A stretch of DNA of 50,366 nucleotides from an uncultured Clostridia bacterium (GTDB lineage: Bacteria; Bacillota; Clostridia; RUG12999), in NCBI GenBank assembly GCA_946555455.1, contig CAMNSU010000009.1:1-50366 (forward strand), in the 5' to 3' direction. Positions 26,372 to 35,087 of this stretch are shown here, piece after piece; positions within the stretch are counted from its first letter, which is position 1, and the number at the start of each line of letters is the position of its first letter. The notes below the pieces were generated by a model, which was given only the letters and a program-made list of their open reading frames with translations, was not told the origin of the DNA and made no database searches. The position numbers were made by a program, and so were the translations under genes.

Positions 26372-26409
26372 GACGATACCTCCTTTTCTGCCTATATAAT
26401 GATGATATC

Positions 26410-26985
26410 CTAGCCGGAATAGGTTGTCAAAAGTGCGCCGGTCAGGGGATTGATAGTCGCCGTATATTTTTGGTTTGCCGCGTCGGTAAAAATGATTTTC
26501 AGTTCCTCTTGATTCAAAATGCTGCTATACGCTATGACAGAGGTTTCGTGAAACGTATATTCGGTTAAAAGAGCAGCTTTTGCGAGGCGAACCGCCTCAG
26601 CACTGTCGATTGCCCATTGGTCTATCGGAAGGGTTCCGGTTAAGTTATATCCGCCCCTTGCAGCCGAACGATTTCCTGCATAGACCAGCCGCATATCCGC
26701 CGGATTCCATTTGATGGTATGCAGTTTGGGGTTGCGGGAGGTTTCTTTGAACGTGTAGGTAATTACCCCATCTTCTGTTGCGTTCTGTGACAGCGTTACT
26801 TCATATAAAGTACAAGGCGTGTCGATATTGTCTTTGACATACTGAACTGCGCTGCTATAGACGGTTTTTATGGAATTTTGCGAAGCCGGCAGGGGAAGAG
26901 CGGGATAGTTCTTGCTGCAGCCTGCTATGGAAAAGAGTATACAGAATAGACATATGCTATAACATAATTTGCAGAGCGTCTTCAC
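26410..26985 (-). CDS. Lipoprotein with PepSY-like C-terminal region
   Basis: 191 aa; the start is GTG at 26985 with AGGAGG about 8 bases ahead. A lipoprotein signal peptide ends in SIAGC (Cys ~23). The exported part has two similar beta-alpha segments. The last (KIIFTDAANQKYTATINPLTGALLTTYSG) has the look of a PepSY-type end (strand, then a DAxTGE-like turn). PepSY domains occur in protease-inhibitory or envelope-associated proteins; here that is only resemblance. It lies 64 bases after the alkyltransferase-type gene, in the same reverse operon. Confidence 0.65.
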   Translation of the reverse strand: MKTLCKLCYSICLFCILFSIAGCSKNYPALPLPASQNSIKTVYSSAVQYVKDNIDTPCTLYEVTLSQNATEDGVITYTFKETSRNPKLHTIKWNPADMRLVYAGNRSAARGGYNLTGTLPIDQWAIDSAEAVRLAKAALLTEYTFHETSVIAYSSILNQEELKIIFTDAANQKYTATINPLTGALLTTYSG

Positions 26986-27049
26986 CGTGCATTCCTCCTA
27001 GATAGCATTTTGAATCATGGGGCAGTTGCCGTAGGGTTCCGCGCGGAAC

Positions 27050-27355
27050 CTAAAACCGAAATTGATATTGTTTCAAATCAACACAATATTCTGCGTTCAC
27101 TGTAACGCCTTCCGCCTCCAATAATTCTTTTTGACGGTCAATGCCGCCAAAGGCGAAGCCGCCGCTTAAATGTCCTTTATGATTCACTACGCGGTGACAG
27201 GGAATCACGCCGGGAGCCGGATTCACGTGCAGGGCATTGCCAACGGCGCGGGAGGCGCGCGGTCGCCCGCAGGCTGCCGCAATTTGTCCGTAGGTCATCA
27301 CGAATCCTTTTGGGATACCGGCTACTGTTTCATAGATTTGCTCGTAAAATGTCAT
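27050..27355 (-). CDS. O6-alkylguanine-DNA alkyltransferase-type (MGMT family) protein
   Basis: 101 aa, which is only the DNA-binding/active-site domain of the family without the N-terminal domain. The acceptor cysteine is present: VIPCHRVV, Cys53. The HTH part with SRAVGNAL, including the arginine finger Arg36, and the Asn45/Pro46 region precede it. With the Cys intact it may repair O6-alkylguanine. Many short members without the usual tail act as base-flipping sensors instead, so activity is not certain. AGGAGG precedes the ATG. It is first in a reverse operon with a lipoprotein and a membrane protein. Confidence 0.88.
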   Translation of the reverse strand: MTFYEQIYETVAGIPKGFVMTYGQIAAACGRPRASRAVGNALHVNPAPGVIPCHRVVNHKGHLSGGFAFGGIDRQKELLEAEGVTVNAEYCVDLKQYQFRF

Positions 27356-27386
27356 AAATAGATTCCTCCTGAGAATAAAATTCTCC

Positions 27387-27415
27387 TTTACAAACCGTCA
27401 TTATTATAGTATAAT
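27387..27415 (+). promoter_or_regulatory. Cupin gene promoter
   Basis: TTTACA (27387-27392), 17 bp, TATAAT (27410-27415). Its -10 box shares two bases with the -10 of the opposing promoter. Confidence 0.75.
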
Positions 27416-27442
27416 TTTACTAGAAAATAACATAACTGTCAA
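27414..27442 (-). promoter_or_regulatory. Promoter of the MGMT-type gene operon
   Basis: Reverse strand: TTGACA (27442-27437), 17 bp, TAAAAT (27419-27414). It overlaps the cupin promoter, so polymerase cannot occupy both at once. Confidence 0.75.
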
Positions 27443-27463
27443 TGTGAAGGGAGAAGAAAAACA

Positions 27464-27787
27464 ATGTTGTTTCAAAATGAAGACTGTGCGGCAGTAGCGC
27501 CGCAGGAGGGCGTCACCCGTAAAGTGCTGGCGACAGGAAAAGATATGATGATGACGGAGGTGTGCGTGAAAGCGCATGTAACAACGCCGCCGCACAAACA
27601 TGTGCATGAGCAGGTCAGTTATATAGCGAAAGGGTCGTTTGACGTGATTTGCGGCGAAGAAACATTTGTGGCAAATCAGGGCGACAGCATTTGGTTTCCG
27701 TCGAATGTGGAGCACGGCGTGACAGCGCGGGATGAAGATTCCATTATTATTGATGTGTTTAATCCCATTCGGAAAGATTTTCTATAA
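27464..27787 (+). CDS. Single-domain cupin protein
   Basis: 107 aa. The two cupin motifs are clear: PPHKHVHEQVSYIAKGSFDV, with His-x-His and Glu as likely metal ligands, and GDSIWFPSNVEHGVTA, with the last His. The fold is a small cytosolic beta-barrel. Members bind a metal and a small ligand or act as simple isomerases or dioxygenases; the substrate cannot be told. A GGGAG site precedes the ATG. It is divergent from the MGMT-type gene and ends at a terminator, so it is monocistronic. Confidence 0.88.
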   Translation: MLFQNEDCAAVAPQEGVTRKVLATGKDMMMTEVCVKAHVTTPPHKHVHEQVSYIAKGSFDVICGEETFVANQGDSIWFPSNVEHGVTARDEDSIIIDVFNPIRKDFL

Positions 27788-27803
27788 ACATTCGGCTGGC
27801 AGC

Positions 27804-27853
27804 GAAAAAACGCCCGGTACAAACCTGTTTTTGTGCTGGGTTTTCGTTTTTTC
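27804..27853 (+). terminator. Terminator after cupin gene
   Basis: A perfect outer stem GAAAAAACG/CGTTTTTTC with inner CCCGGTACAAA/TTTGTGCTGGG (two G-U pairs). It can act on both strands. Confidence 0.75.
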
Positions 27854-27926
27854 ATGTGTCTATGCTCCCATAGGCATATTCGACTTTTGTTTGCCTAAGG
27901 AAAAGGACGGAAAAACAAGTCTTCAC

Positions 27927-27956
27927 TTGACGAATCATAGCGAGTTGGCATATAAT
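27927..27956 (+). promoter_or_regulatory. Promoter of the dusB-apbE-trxB unit
   Basis: TTGACG (27927-27932), 18 bp, TATAAT (27951-27956), 32 bases before dusB. Confidence 0.75.
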
Positions 27957-27988
27957 AAATATAAAAGCGGAACCATAGGAGATAGGTT

Positions 27989-28951
27989 ATGAACATTGGC
28001 ACATTGCAGCTCGAAAACAACGTGTTTGTCGCCCCCATGGCGGGCGTGACGGATTTGGCATACAGAACCATATTACAGGAAATGGGAGCGGGAATGCTCT
28101 ACACGGAAATGGTCAGCGCAAAAGCTTTATATTTCGGCGACAGAAAAACAAAACAGCTGATGCAGGGCGGTACAGAAAAAGCATGGGGCATACAGATTTT
28201 CGGCAGCGACCCGGCGGTGATGGCGTATGGCGCGCAGATGGCGGAACAGACGGGCTGTCGTTTGATTGATATTAACATGGGGTGCCCTGTGCCCAAAGTG
28301 GCAGGTAACGGCGACGGGAGCGCATTGATGAAACAGCCGCGGCTGGCAGGGCAAGTGATGGAAGCGGTGAAACGGGCGGTAAGCGTTCCGGTGACGGCAA
28401 AAATCCGCAGCGGCTGGAATGCGCAGCAGGTGAATGCAGTGGAAGTGGCGGCTGTTTTGCAGGAAAGCGGCGCGGATGCAGTGACGGTGCATGGGCGGAC
28501 GAGAGAACAAATGTATCGCGGCAAAGCGGACTGGAACGTGATTGCGGCGGTGAAAGATGCGCTGCGCATTCCGGTCATTGGCAACGGTGATATCATGGAA
28601 GCGGACGACGCGGCGGCAATGCTTGAAAGAACGGGCTGCGACGGCGTGATGTTGGCGCGCGGCGTGATGGGAAACCCATGGCTGGTGCGGCAATGCTTGC
28701 AGAAATTAAACGGACAGACGCCGGAGACGGTGTCGGCGGACGCGCGGGTGGCAATGGCGTTGCGCCATGTCAAACTGCTGGCGGACACCAAAGGAGAAAA
28801 AATTGGTATTTTGGAGTCGCGCAGTCATCTCAGTTGGTATCTGAAAGGACTGCATGGGGCTGCACAGGCGCGTGAGCGGTTGAACCGTGCCGGTTCGGTG
28901 CAGGAGATAGAGAACATTTTGCAAACGGTTTTGCAGGAACAAACAGCGTGA
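27989..28951 (+). CDS. dusB: tRNA-dihydrouridine synthase
   Basis: 320 aa, typical length. An FMN-binding TIM barrel: PMAGVTDLAYR near the start, INMGCPVPKV with the catalytic Cys99, KIRSGW, VHGRTREQMYRGKADW and PVIGNGDI, and then a helical C-terminal domain. It reduces specific uridines in tRNA to dihydrouridine using NADPH. An AGGAGATAGG site precedes the ATG. It is the first gene of a forward unit with apbE (10-base gap) and trxB (4-base gap), all flavin-linked. The stop is TGA, showing that TGA is a stop codon here. Confidence 0.93.
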   Translation: MNIGTLQLENNVFVAPMAGVTDLAYRTILQEMGAGMLYTEMVSAKALYFGDRKTKQLMQGGTEKAWGIQIFGSDPAVMAYGAQMAEQTGCRLIDINMGCPVPKVAGNGDGSALMKQPRLAGQVMEAVKRAVSVPVTAKIRSGWNAQQVNAVEVAAVLQESGADAVTVHGRTREQMYRGKADWNVIAAVKDALRIPVIGNGDIMEADDAAAMLERTGCDGVMLARGVMGNPWLVRQCLQKLNGQTPETVSADARVAMALRHVKLLADTKGEKIGILESRSHLSWYLKGLHGAAQARERLNRAGSVQEIENILQTVLQEQTA

Positions 28952-28961
28952 GGAGAAGAAA

Positions 28962-29984
28962 ATGAAACAGTGTCGTTTTGCATGGATATATCGGATTGCC
29001 GCAATGCTATGCTGCATTGTTCTGTTCTGCGGCTGCGCAAAAAAATTGCCGGATCAGACCTTTTATGCACTGGATACGGTGATTGAGTTGCGGCAGATGG
29101 AGGGCGCGGCGCCGGAGACAGTCCGGCAGGCGGAGCAGCGAATCATAGAACTGGAAAACCTGTTGAGCTGCCACAAAGAAGGCAGCGATGTTTGGCGCAT
29201 CAATGAACAGCCCTATGGGCAGCCGGTACAGGTTGCGCCGGAAACATATGCCCTGTTGCAGCGCGCCAAAGAAATTTCTTTGAAAACGGAGGGGCGTTTT
29301 GACGTGACCATCAGGCCGCTGTCGGACTTGTGGAACGTGAAACAGGCGGAGAAACCGCCGGCGGAAGCGGAGATTTTACGGGTAATGGACAGCGTGGGAT
29401 TTCCCAATTTGACATTGACCGAAGACACGGCGGTGACACGGCTTTCGCCCGATACACAGGTGGATTTGGGCGGTATGGCAAAAGGCATGATTGCAGATGA
29501 AGTGAAAAAATTGCTGCGGGAAGCGGGTGTGCAGCGCGGCATTATTGATTTGGGCGGCAGCATCACGCTGATTGGTGAAAAGGAAAACGGAAAACCGTGG
29601 ACAGTGGGCATCAAAAATCCGTTTCAAACGGGAGAATCCTATGCAAAATTGGCTGTCGCGGACACTTCCGTTGTGACTTCGGGCGGCTATGAACGCTATT
29701 TTACTTATGAAGGGCAAGACTATCACCACATATTTGACCCATATACAGGCTATCCGGCGGAAGCGGGACTGAAATCGGTCACGGTGGTGTCGCAGGACAC
29801 GGCGCTGGCAGACGCACTGTCCACGGCGGCATATGTGGGCGGCAGAGAACGCGCATTAGCTTGGGCAAAAGCGTATGGCGTGGAGATGGTGTTGGTGGAT
29901 ATGGATAAAAAGGTTTGGATAACCCACGGTCTGCGGGACAAACTAACGATATTGGACACGACATTTCAGATGATGGAGGAATAA
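28962..29984 (+). CDS. apbE: FAD:protein FMN transferase (ApbE), lipoprotein
   Basis: 340 aa. A lipoprotein signal ends in VLFCGC (Cys ~25). The body has the ApbE features: YALDTVIELRQ, INEQPYGQPVQVAPETYALLQRA, GRFDVTIRPLSDLW, VDLGGMAKGMIAD, IDLGGSITLIG, VTSGGYERYF, HHIFDPYTGYPA and a TALADALSTAAYVGG stretch. The enzyme transfers FMN from FAD to Ser/Thr of extracytoplasmic redox proteins in a Mg2+-dependent reaction. No Rnf, Nqr or FMN-bind partner gene is in the window. It sits between dusB and trxB with almost no gaps. Confidence 0.95.
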   Translation: MKQCRFAWIYRIAAMLCCIVLFCGCAKKLPDQTFYALDTVIELRQMEGAAPETVRQAEQRIIELENLLSCHKEGSDVWRINEQPYGQPVQVAPETYALLQRAKEISLKTEGRFDVTIRPLSDLWNVKQAEKPPAEAEILRVMDSVGFPNLTLTEDTAVTRLSPDTQVDLGGMAKGMIADEVKKLLREAGVQRGIIDLGGSITLIGEKENGKPWTVGIKNPFQTGESYAKLAVADTSVVTSGGYERYFTYEGQDYHHIFDPYTGYPAEAGLKSVTVVSQDTALADALSTAAYVGGRERALAWAKAYGVEMVLVDMDKKVWITHGLRDKLTILDTTFQMMEE

Positions 29985-29988
29985 AGCA

Positions 29989-30912
29989 ATGTATGATGTA
30001 GTGATAATCGGCGGCGGTCCGGCGGGCATGAGCTGCGGGCTTTATGCAGGCAGAGCGGGCATGAAAACCATGATTATTGAAAAAATGTTTTCCGGCGGAC
30101 AGATGAGCACCACAAATGAAGTAGAGAATTATCCGGGCGTGGAAAATGTGATTTCCGGCGCGGAACTGGCATATAAGTTTGAGAATCAGGCGCGAAAATT
30201 CGGTGTGGAATTTTTAAATGCAGATGTAACGGGCGTCCAGTTAGAGGGAGCGGTGAAAAAGATTGTCACCAGTCAGGAAACACTGGAAACAAAAACCGTT
30301 GTATTTGCTATGGGAACGGTTGCGCGCAAGCTGGGCCTGGAGGACGAAGCGCGGCTGACCGGCAAAGGCGTATCCTACTGCGCGACATGCGACGGCGCGT
30401 TTTTCCGCGGCAAAGACGTTGCGGTTATTGGCGGCGGTGATACGGCGCTGGAGGATGCACTCTTTTTGAGCCGGATTTGCAGCAAAGTATATCTGGTGCA
30501 CAGAAGAAACGAATTTCGCGGCGCGAAGGTGCTGCAAGACCAGGTATTGCAAACGGAAAATATTGAAATTTGCTATCAGATGGTGGCGGAAAAAATTCTG
30601 GGAGAAAACAGTGTGGAAGGCGTGGTCTTGCGGCAAGTGGAGAACATGGCGCAGCGGCAGCTTACCGTGCAGGGGATTTTTGTAGCAGTGGGCAGCGACC
30701 CGTCCAGCCAGCTGGTACAGGAAGTATTGGAATTGTCAAAGGGAGGATATATTCTCACAGATGACACCATGCAGACCAGCATACCGGGCGTATATGCAGC
30801 AGGGGATATTCGGGAAAAGCAATTGCGGCAAATTATTACGGCAGCCAGCGACGGCGCGATTGCCGGATTCAATGCGGCGCTGTATGCAGCTAAATTTGTA
30901 CCTTATGCCTAG
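29989..30912 (+). CDS. trxB: Thioredoxin reductase
   Basis: 307 aa, the standard low-molecular-weight form. FAD motif IIGGGPAGMSCGLYAGRAG at the N-terminus; redox-active Cys131-Ala-Thr-Cys134 (CATCDG); NADPH motif VIGGGDTALEDALFLSRI; closing FAD motif PGVYAAGDIREKQLRQIITAASDGAIAG. It passes electrons from NADPH to thioredoxin in the cytosol. A GGAGG site lies inside the end of apbE, and the 4-base gap implies translational coupling. No trxA gene is in the window. Confidence 0.95.
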   Translation: MYDVVIIGGGPAGMSCGLYAGRAGMKTMIIEKMFSGGQMSTTNEVENYPGVENVISGAELAYKFENQARKFGVEFLNADVTGVQLEGAVKKIVTSQETLETKTVVFAMGTVARKLGLEDEARLTGKGVSYCATCDGAFFRGKDVAVIGGGDTALEDALFLSRICSKVYLVHRRNEFRGAKVLQDQVLQTENIEICYQMVAEKILGENSVEGVVLRQVENMAQRQLTVQGIFVAVGSDPSSQLVQEVLELSKGGYILTDDTMQTSIPGVYAAGDIREKQLRQIITAASDGAIAGFNAALYAAKFVPYA

Positions 30913-30946
30913 GCGTAGAAGAAAACGGGAGAAAGAGGGACTACCT

Positions 30947-32116
30947 ATGATTTTGCTGAAAAACGGACGTATTTATACCATGGCGGGAAAAACGTATGAG
31001 AATGGTTATGTGACAATAGACGGTGGGAAAATAGCGGCAGTGGGTGCAATGGAAACGCTGCGGGAGACGGAAAGTTCTTTTACGGAAGTACACGATTGCA
31101 CAGACTGTATTGTGATGCCGGGCATGGTAGACGGACATAACCACATTGGCATGTGGGAGGACGGTTTGGGATTTGAAGGGGACGACGGCAATGAAGATAC
31201 AGATCCCATTATGCCGCATTTGCGCGCGTTGGATGCAGTGAATCCACTGGACAGAGCCTTTTCCGAGGGACTGCGTGCAGGTGTAACGACTTCTGTGACA
31301 GGACCGGGCAGCGCGAATGTGCTGGGCGGACAGTTTGTGGCGCTAAAAATGGCGGGCAAATGCGTAGACGATATGGTGGTGCGTGCGCCGGTGGCGGTAA
31401 AAGCGGCGTTTGGGGAAAATCCAAAATCAACCTATCACGATAAAAACCAGACGCCCACCACCAGAATGGCAACGGCGGCGCTGCTGCGGGAAGCGCTGAT
31501 AAAAGCAAAAGAATATAGCCGGACGCTAGCGGAATATCAGGAAAATCCAGAGGAAGCGGACAAACCGGAATATGACATCAAAAGCGAAAGTTTGCTGCCG
31601 GTATTGGATAAAAAAATTCCATTGAAAGTACATGCGCACCGCAGTGACGATATGTTTACGGCGCTTCGGATTGCCAAGGAATTTGATATTAAAATCACGC
31701 TGGAACATGCAACGGAAGCGCATTTGATGACGGAATATCTGGACGGCACGGTTCCGATTTTGGTCGGACCGCTGCTTTGCGACAGAAGCAAACCGGAACT
31801 GCGCAACCTCACGCCCGGTATTGCCGGTATATTGGAGGACGCAGGGCTTGCGCCTGCCATTATCACAGACCACCCTGAAATTCCGGTGCAATACCTGCCG
31901 GTCAGCGCAGCAATTGCTGTGCGGGAGGGAATGCCATATATGGCGGCGCTGGAGGCGGTGACAATCCGTCCGGCGCAGTATACCGGAATTGCGGATAGAG
32001 TAGGGTCGCTGGAAGCGGGAAAAGATGCGGATATCGTTGTGTTTGACGGCGACCCGCTGGCATATACCAGCAAGCCTGTCATGGTTTGGCTGAATGGGAA
32101 ACAGGTCTTAGTATAG
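30947..32116 (+). CDS. Amidohydrolase of the imidazolonepropionase-like type
   Basis: 389 aa from ATG 30947 (MILLKNGRIYTMAG); AGAGGGA lies 6 bases before it. The frame is open into trxB but only in another phase. Metal-site motifs: MVDGHNHIG, then KVHAHRSDDM, LEHATEAH and TDHPEIP, followed by IADRVGSLEAGKDADIVVFDGDP, which is the usual composite-domain end. The family hydrolyses C-N bonds in small cyclic amides, amines or dipeptides; the substrate cannot be chosen from sequence. It lies 34 bases after trxB and probably belongs to the same transcript. Confidence 0.88.
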   Translation: MILLKNGRIYTMAGKTYENGYVTIDGGKIAAVGAMETLRETESSFTEVHDCTDCIVMPGMVDGHNHIGMWEDGLGFEGDDGNEDTDPIMPHLRALDAVNPLDRAFSEGLRAGVTTSVTGPGSANVLGGQFVALKMAGKCVDDMVVRAPVAVKAAFGENPKSTYHDKNQTPTTRMATAALLREALIKAKEYSRTLAEYQENPEEADKPEYDIKSESLLPVLDKKIPLKVHAHRSDDMFTALRIAKEFDIKITLEHATEAHLMTEYLDGTVPILVGPLLCDRSKPELRNLTPGIAGILEDAGLAPAIITDHPEIPVQYLPVSAAIAVREGMPYMAALEAVTIRPAQYTGIADRVGSLEAGKDADIVVFDGDPLAYTSKPVMVWLNGKQVLV

Positions 32117-32205
32117 ACACAAGAGAGACGAAATGCAGAGCGTAAAAGGATTTGACATATAAAAAAGACAGCAATGGAAGAAGACAGCAAGGAGCAGCGT
32201 TACAT

Positions 32206-34056
32206 ATGAGATATCTGGTGCCTATATTTGGGTCACGCGTACAATTTGAATTAGATGAAAAAACAAGGCAGCTGATTGTTCATCGGGAGTTTTCCAGTAT
32301 TGCATTTGATGTTGAGATTGGATTAGAACTGCGCGGCGGACGCAAATATCGGCTGCTGAGTAGCAGTGCGCCGCAGGAGGTAGTCCCCTGTTTTACGTTA
32401 GAACAGGGAGCAGGCTGTTTGACAATGGCAGGTTATGACCCTGCATCAGGATTGCGGCTTACCTGTATGGTGAGTAATACGTTTGAAGCAGGAAATGAAA
32501 AGGCGTCCTGTGTGCCGGCTGTTTTGTTTGAATGCAGGGCGGAACGGGTGAGAAAAGAGCCGGACAACGTGGCGGGCAATATTTTTTTCAGAATCAATCC
32601 CTGTAAAGGAAAAGTGGATGTGGAAAGCGCGATGCGGTTAATGGTGGGATACTATGTCAGCGGCGCGTCCTATAATCCAAACTACGGTCTGGATGAACAG
32701 AACCGGTATGAAATGATACGCGTGCGAGACCACATTTTGCCAACGCGCGGAAAAGTGAAAGGTAAAGCGATTAAGCAGCCGTTCTTTTTTCAGTATGGCA
32801 AAGAGGTGGATACCATGCGTTTTGTGTGGTGTATGCATGATCCGGTGGAACGCTATTGTATTCGCCGCTGTGCTAGTCAATATTTTTATAATCGCTTTTT
32901 TAAGAGCATCTATCAGGTAGAGGAATATATGGTAAAAGAGGAGTGGAACCTACGGAAAAAACGCGATGCAATGTTGCTGCATGGGCGTATATCTTCCGGT
33001 GGGAAACGGCTGAATGAAATTATGGCATATGCGTTTAACACTTTGGTAGGCAGTGTGGGATATTATTTAGAAAATGAAAAAGATAAAAGAGTGTTGCAGT
33101 TCGCGCATCCGGACGGTTCCTATAATCATTTCCATACACAATTTTATATGTTGCCGTTTTATAAGGCGTGCCAGCCGCAGTTGCTGCGGGAGATTGTATT
33201 AGAATGGCGGCAATTCCGTATGGTAAAAAAGGTCGGGGATAGGGAAATTTTTGTGTTTCCGGACGGGATAGGATCCGGATATAAAATTGATCCGCAGCCG
33301 CCGGAAAAAATAAACGCAGCAAACAGTATCTATTTTATCTTATATTTTTATGCCATTTATAAAATGGAAGCGGATGAAAATATTTTGTGGGTGAACCGCA
33401 ATTTTTTAGATAAAGTATTTTCGTTTATTTTTTTGGAGTTTAAAGACCTGCAATATATGGATTTGTTTTCTACCATCGGAAAATTTGAAATAACAGAATA
33501 TTTACCGTTTTCTGTTTTGACGAAATTGAAAATGGTGCTGCGCATTATCAAAGAACTGGTTTATTTATTGGAAATGCAAAAAAAAGATGCAGCGTATCTG
33601 CCGCGTTTGAATGAACTGGAGAAACTGGTGCAGAAAAAAATGCATTTGGCGTTTTATAAGATTCCGGAGGAACTTCCATATTATGATATTTCTGATATGG
33701 TGTACTACCAGATAACATTCCGGAATGAAAATGTATGGGGAATAGAAAAAGCGGCAGACTATATCCGTATGGGCTGGACAAAACAATTTTGTCCGCACGG
33801 AAAAGGAACCTGTCAGCCGGATGAAGTGCAGGTGATGCACTATTGTCCATATAGCAAGAAGAATCGGGATATTTGTATAGAACACTTTATTTTGCGTGAT
33901 TTGCTTTTGAGCCAGGGAGAAACGAACTGCTTTGGGAAACTCATTGACTATGAAGCGTGGGTCGGCGCTGAAAAACGGCAAACAGAAAGCGCATATCCAT
34001 TACCGGAACTTACCGCGTCAGTGGGATATCTGTCGTTCAGGCAATCGGATAAATAA
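32206..34056 (+). CDS. 616-aa protein of unknown function, possibly an (alpha/alpha)-barrel glycosidase-like protein
   Basis: I start it at ATG 32206 (MRYLVPIFGSRV), after AAGGAG (32189-32194). A TTG at 32152 in the same frame has AAAGGA almost touching it. There is no signal peptide, so it should be cytosolic. The N-terminal ~210 residues are beta-rich. The C-terminal part is helical with aromatic/acidic segments (AHPDGSYNHFHTQFYMLPFYKAC, VFPDGIGSGYKIDPQPPEK, NSIYFILYFYAIYKMEADENIL). That layout and a C-terminal cluster (CPHGKGTCQ) recall six-hairpin glycosidases, but I do not recognise a family or catalytic pair. It follows the amidohydrolase by 89 bases. Confidence 0.6.
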   Translation: MRYLVPIFGSRVQFELDEKTRQLIVHREFSSIAFDVEIGLELRGGRKYRLLSSSAPQEVVPCFTLEQGAGCLTMAGYDPASGLRLTCMVSNTFEAGNEKASCVPAVLFECRAERVRKEPDNVAGNIFFRINPCKGKVDVESAMRLMVGYYVSGASYNPNYGLDEQNRYEMIRVRDHILPTRGKVKGKAIKQPFFFQYGKEVDTMRFVWCMHDPVERYCIRRCASQYFYNRFFKSIYQVEEYMVKEEWNLRKKRDAMLLHGRISSGGKRLNEIMAYAFNTLVGSVGYYLENEKDKRVLQFAHPDGSYNHFHTQFYMLPFYKACQPQLLREIVLEWRQFRMVKKVGDREIFVFPDGIGSGYKIDPQPPEKINAANSIYFILYFYAIYKMEADENILWVNRNFLDKVFSFIFLEFKDLQYMDLFSTIGKFEITEYLPFSVLTKLKMVLRIIKELVYLLEMQKKDAAYLPRLNELEKLVQKKMHLAFYKIPEELPYYDISDMVYYQITFRNENVWGIEKAADYIRMGWTKQFCPHGKGTCQPDEVQVMHYCPYSKKNRDICIEHFILRDLLLSQGETNCFGKLIDYEAWVGAEKRQTESAYPLPELTASVGYLSFRQSDK

Positions 34057-34093
34057 AAAGGCGAAGCGGGATAAGTTTTGTGCAAATTTTCTC

Positions 34094-34122
34094 TTGATAT
34101 TTGCCTGCGAAGATAGTATACT
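34094..34122 (+). promoter_or_regulatory. Promoter of the DUF2156-like gene
   Basis: TTGATA (34094-34099), 17 bp, TATACT (34117-34122). The -35 is embedded in a 22-base block nearly identical to that of the efp promoter. Confidence 0.75.
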
Positions 34123-34137
34123 AAATAGGTGTGATAA

Positions 34138-35046
34138 ATGAATGGGGATGAAATAATGGAACAGGCAAAAGTAAAATGTGATTGTAAATTTAAAGAAATC
34201 ACGCTGAAAGATAAAAAAATATTAGATCGGTATTATACGCAGTGCGGATATATTAATTCGGATTGTAATTTTACCAATATGTATATGTGGCAGCAGGAGT
34301 TTCATATCCGCTATGCGGTTATTGAAGATTGTTTGATATTAATTGCGCAGGAAGAAAACGGCGAGTGGTACCATACCATGCCCGTCGGCGGCGGAGACGT
34401 GAAACATGCGGTTTTAACCATGCGGGAATGTTTAGATGGAGATTTTGCCATAAAGCCGCTCACAGAAGAAATGTGCCAGCGGCTGGAAGAAGCGCTGCCG
34501 GGACAATATGTCTTTGAACACATGCGCGATATGGATGATTATGTATATACGCGGGAAAAACTGATGCATCTTTCTGGGAAAAAAATGCATGGCAAACGTA
34601 ATCATGTCAATAGTTTTAAAAATACTTACGATTATGTATATCTACCCATTACAGAAGAAAATGTGGCGGAAGCGGCAACGTTTGTCTGCCGGCAGATTGA
34701 CCAGCGCAGCATGAATGCGGAGGGTGAAAAACGGGCGGCAAAACGGTTGTTTGACCACTATTTTGAACTTGGCGTCAAAGGCGCTGTGCTGACGGTGGAA
34801 AATAAAATCGTTGCTGCCACTGTGGGAGAGAATCAAAATGGTACAGTGTTGGTTCACATTGAAAAGGCGGATACAGACTATAAAGGTGCCTATGCTGCAA
34901 TCAATCAATTGTTTATTGAACGGGAGTGGGAAGGATATACGTATGTAAACAGGGAGGAGGATATGGGCATTGAAGGCATTAGAAAGGCAAAAATGTCCTA
35001 CCACCCTGATTTGATGGTGGAAAAATATGTTGCGCATTTACAATAG
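34138..35046 (+). CDS. DUF2156 (GNAT-fold, phosphatidylglycerol lysyltransferase-like) protein
   Basis: 302 aa. I keep ATG 34138 with AGGTG upstream; ATG 34156 (MEQAKVK) is also possible. Features: SDCNFTNMYMWQQEFHIRYAV near the start; GKKMHGKRNHVNSFKNTYDY in the middle, the K-x-x-K-R-N-x-x-N-x-F motif usual in this group; and YVNREEDMGIEGIRKAKMSYHPDLMVEKY at the end. The domain is related to the catalytic part of MprF and to FemX-like acyltransferases, which move amino-acyl groups from tRNA; for soluble members like this the substrate is not known. There are no membrane segments. It has its own promoter, and rnpB follows. Confidence 0.85.
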   Translation: MNGDEIMEQAKVKCDCKFKEITLKDKKILDRYYTQCGYINSDCNFTNMYMWQQEFHIRYAVIEDCLILIAQEENGEWYHTMPVGGGDVKHAVLTMRECLDGDFAIKPLTEEMCQRLEEALPGQYVFEHMRDMDDYVYTREKLMHLSGKKMHGKRNHVNSFKNTYDYVYLPITEENVAEAATFVCRQIDQRSMNAEGEKRAAKRLFDHYFELGVKGAVLTVENKIVAATVGENQNGTVLVHIEKADTDYKGAYAAINQLFIEREWEGYTYVNREEDMGIEGIRKAKMSYHPDLMVEKYVAHLQ

Positions 35047-35052
35047 AAATGC

Positions 35053-35081
35053 TTGACATTGTGGCATACTTCCGATATACT
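35053..35081 (+). promoter_or_regulatory. rnpB promoter
   Basis: Perfect TTGACA (35053-35058), 17 bp, TATACT (35076-35081). Its position puts the start at about 35088, the first base of the RNA. Confidence 0.9.
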
Positions 35082-35087
35082 AAAGAA

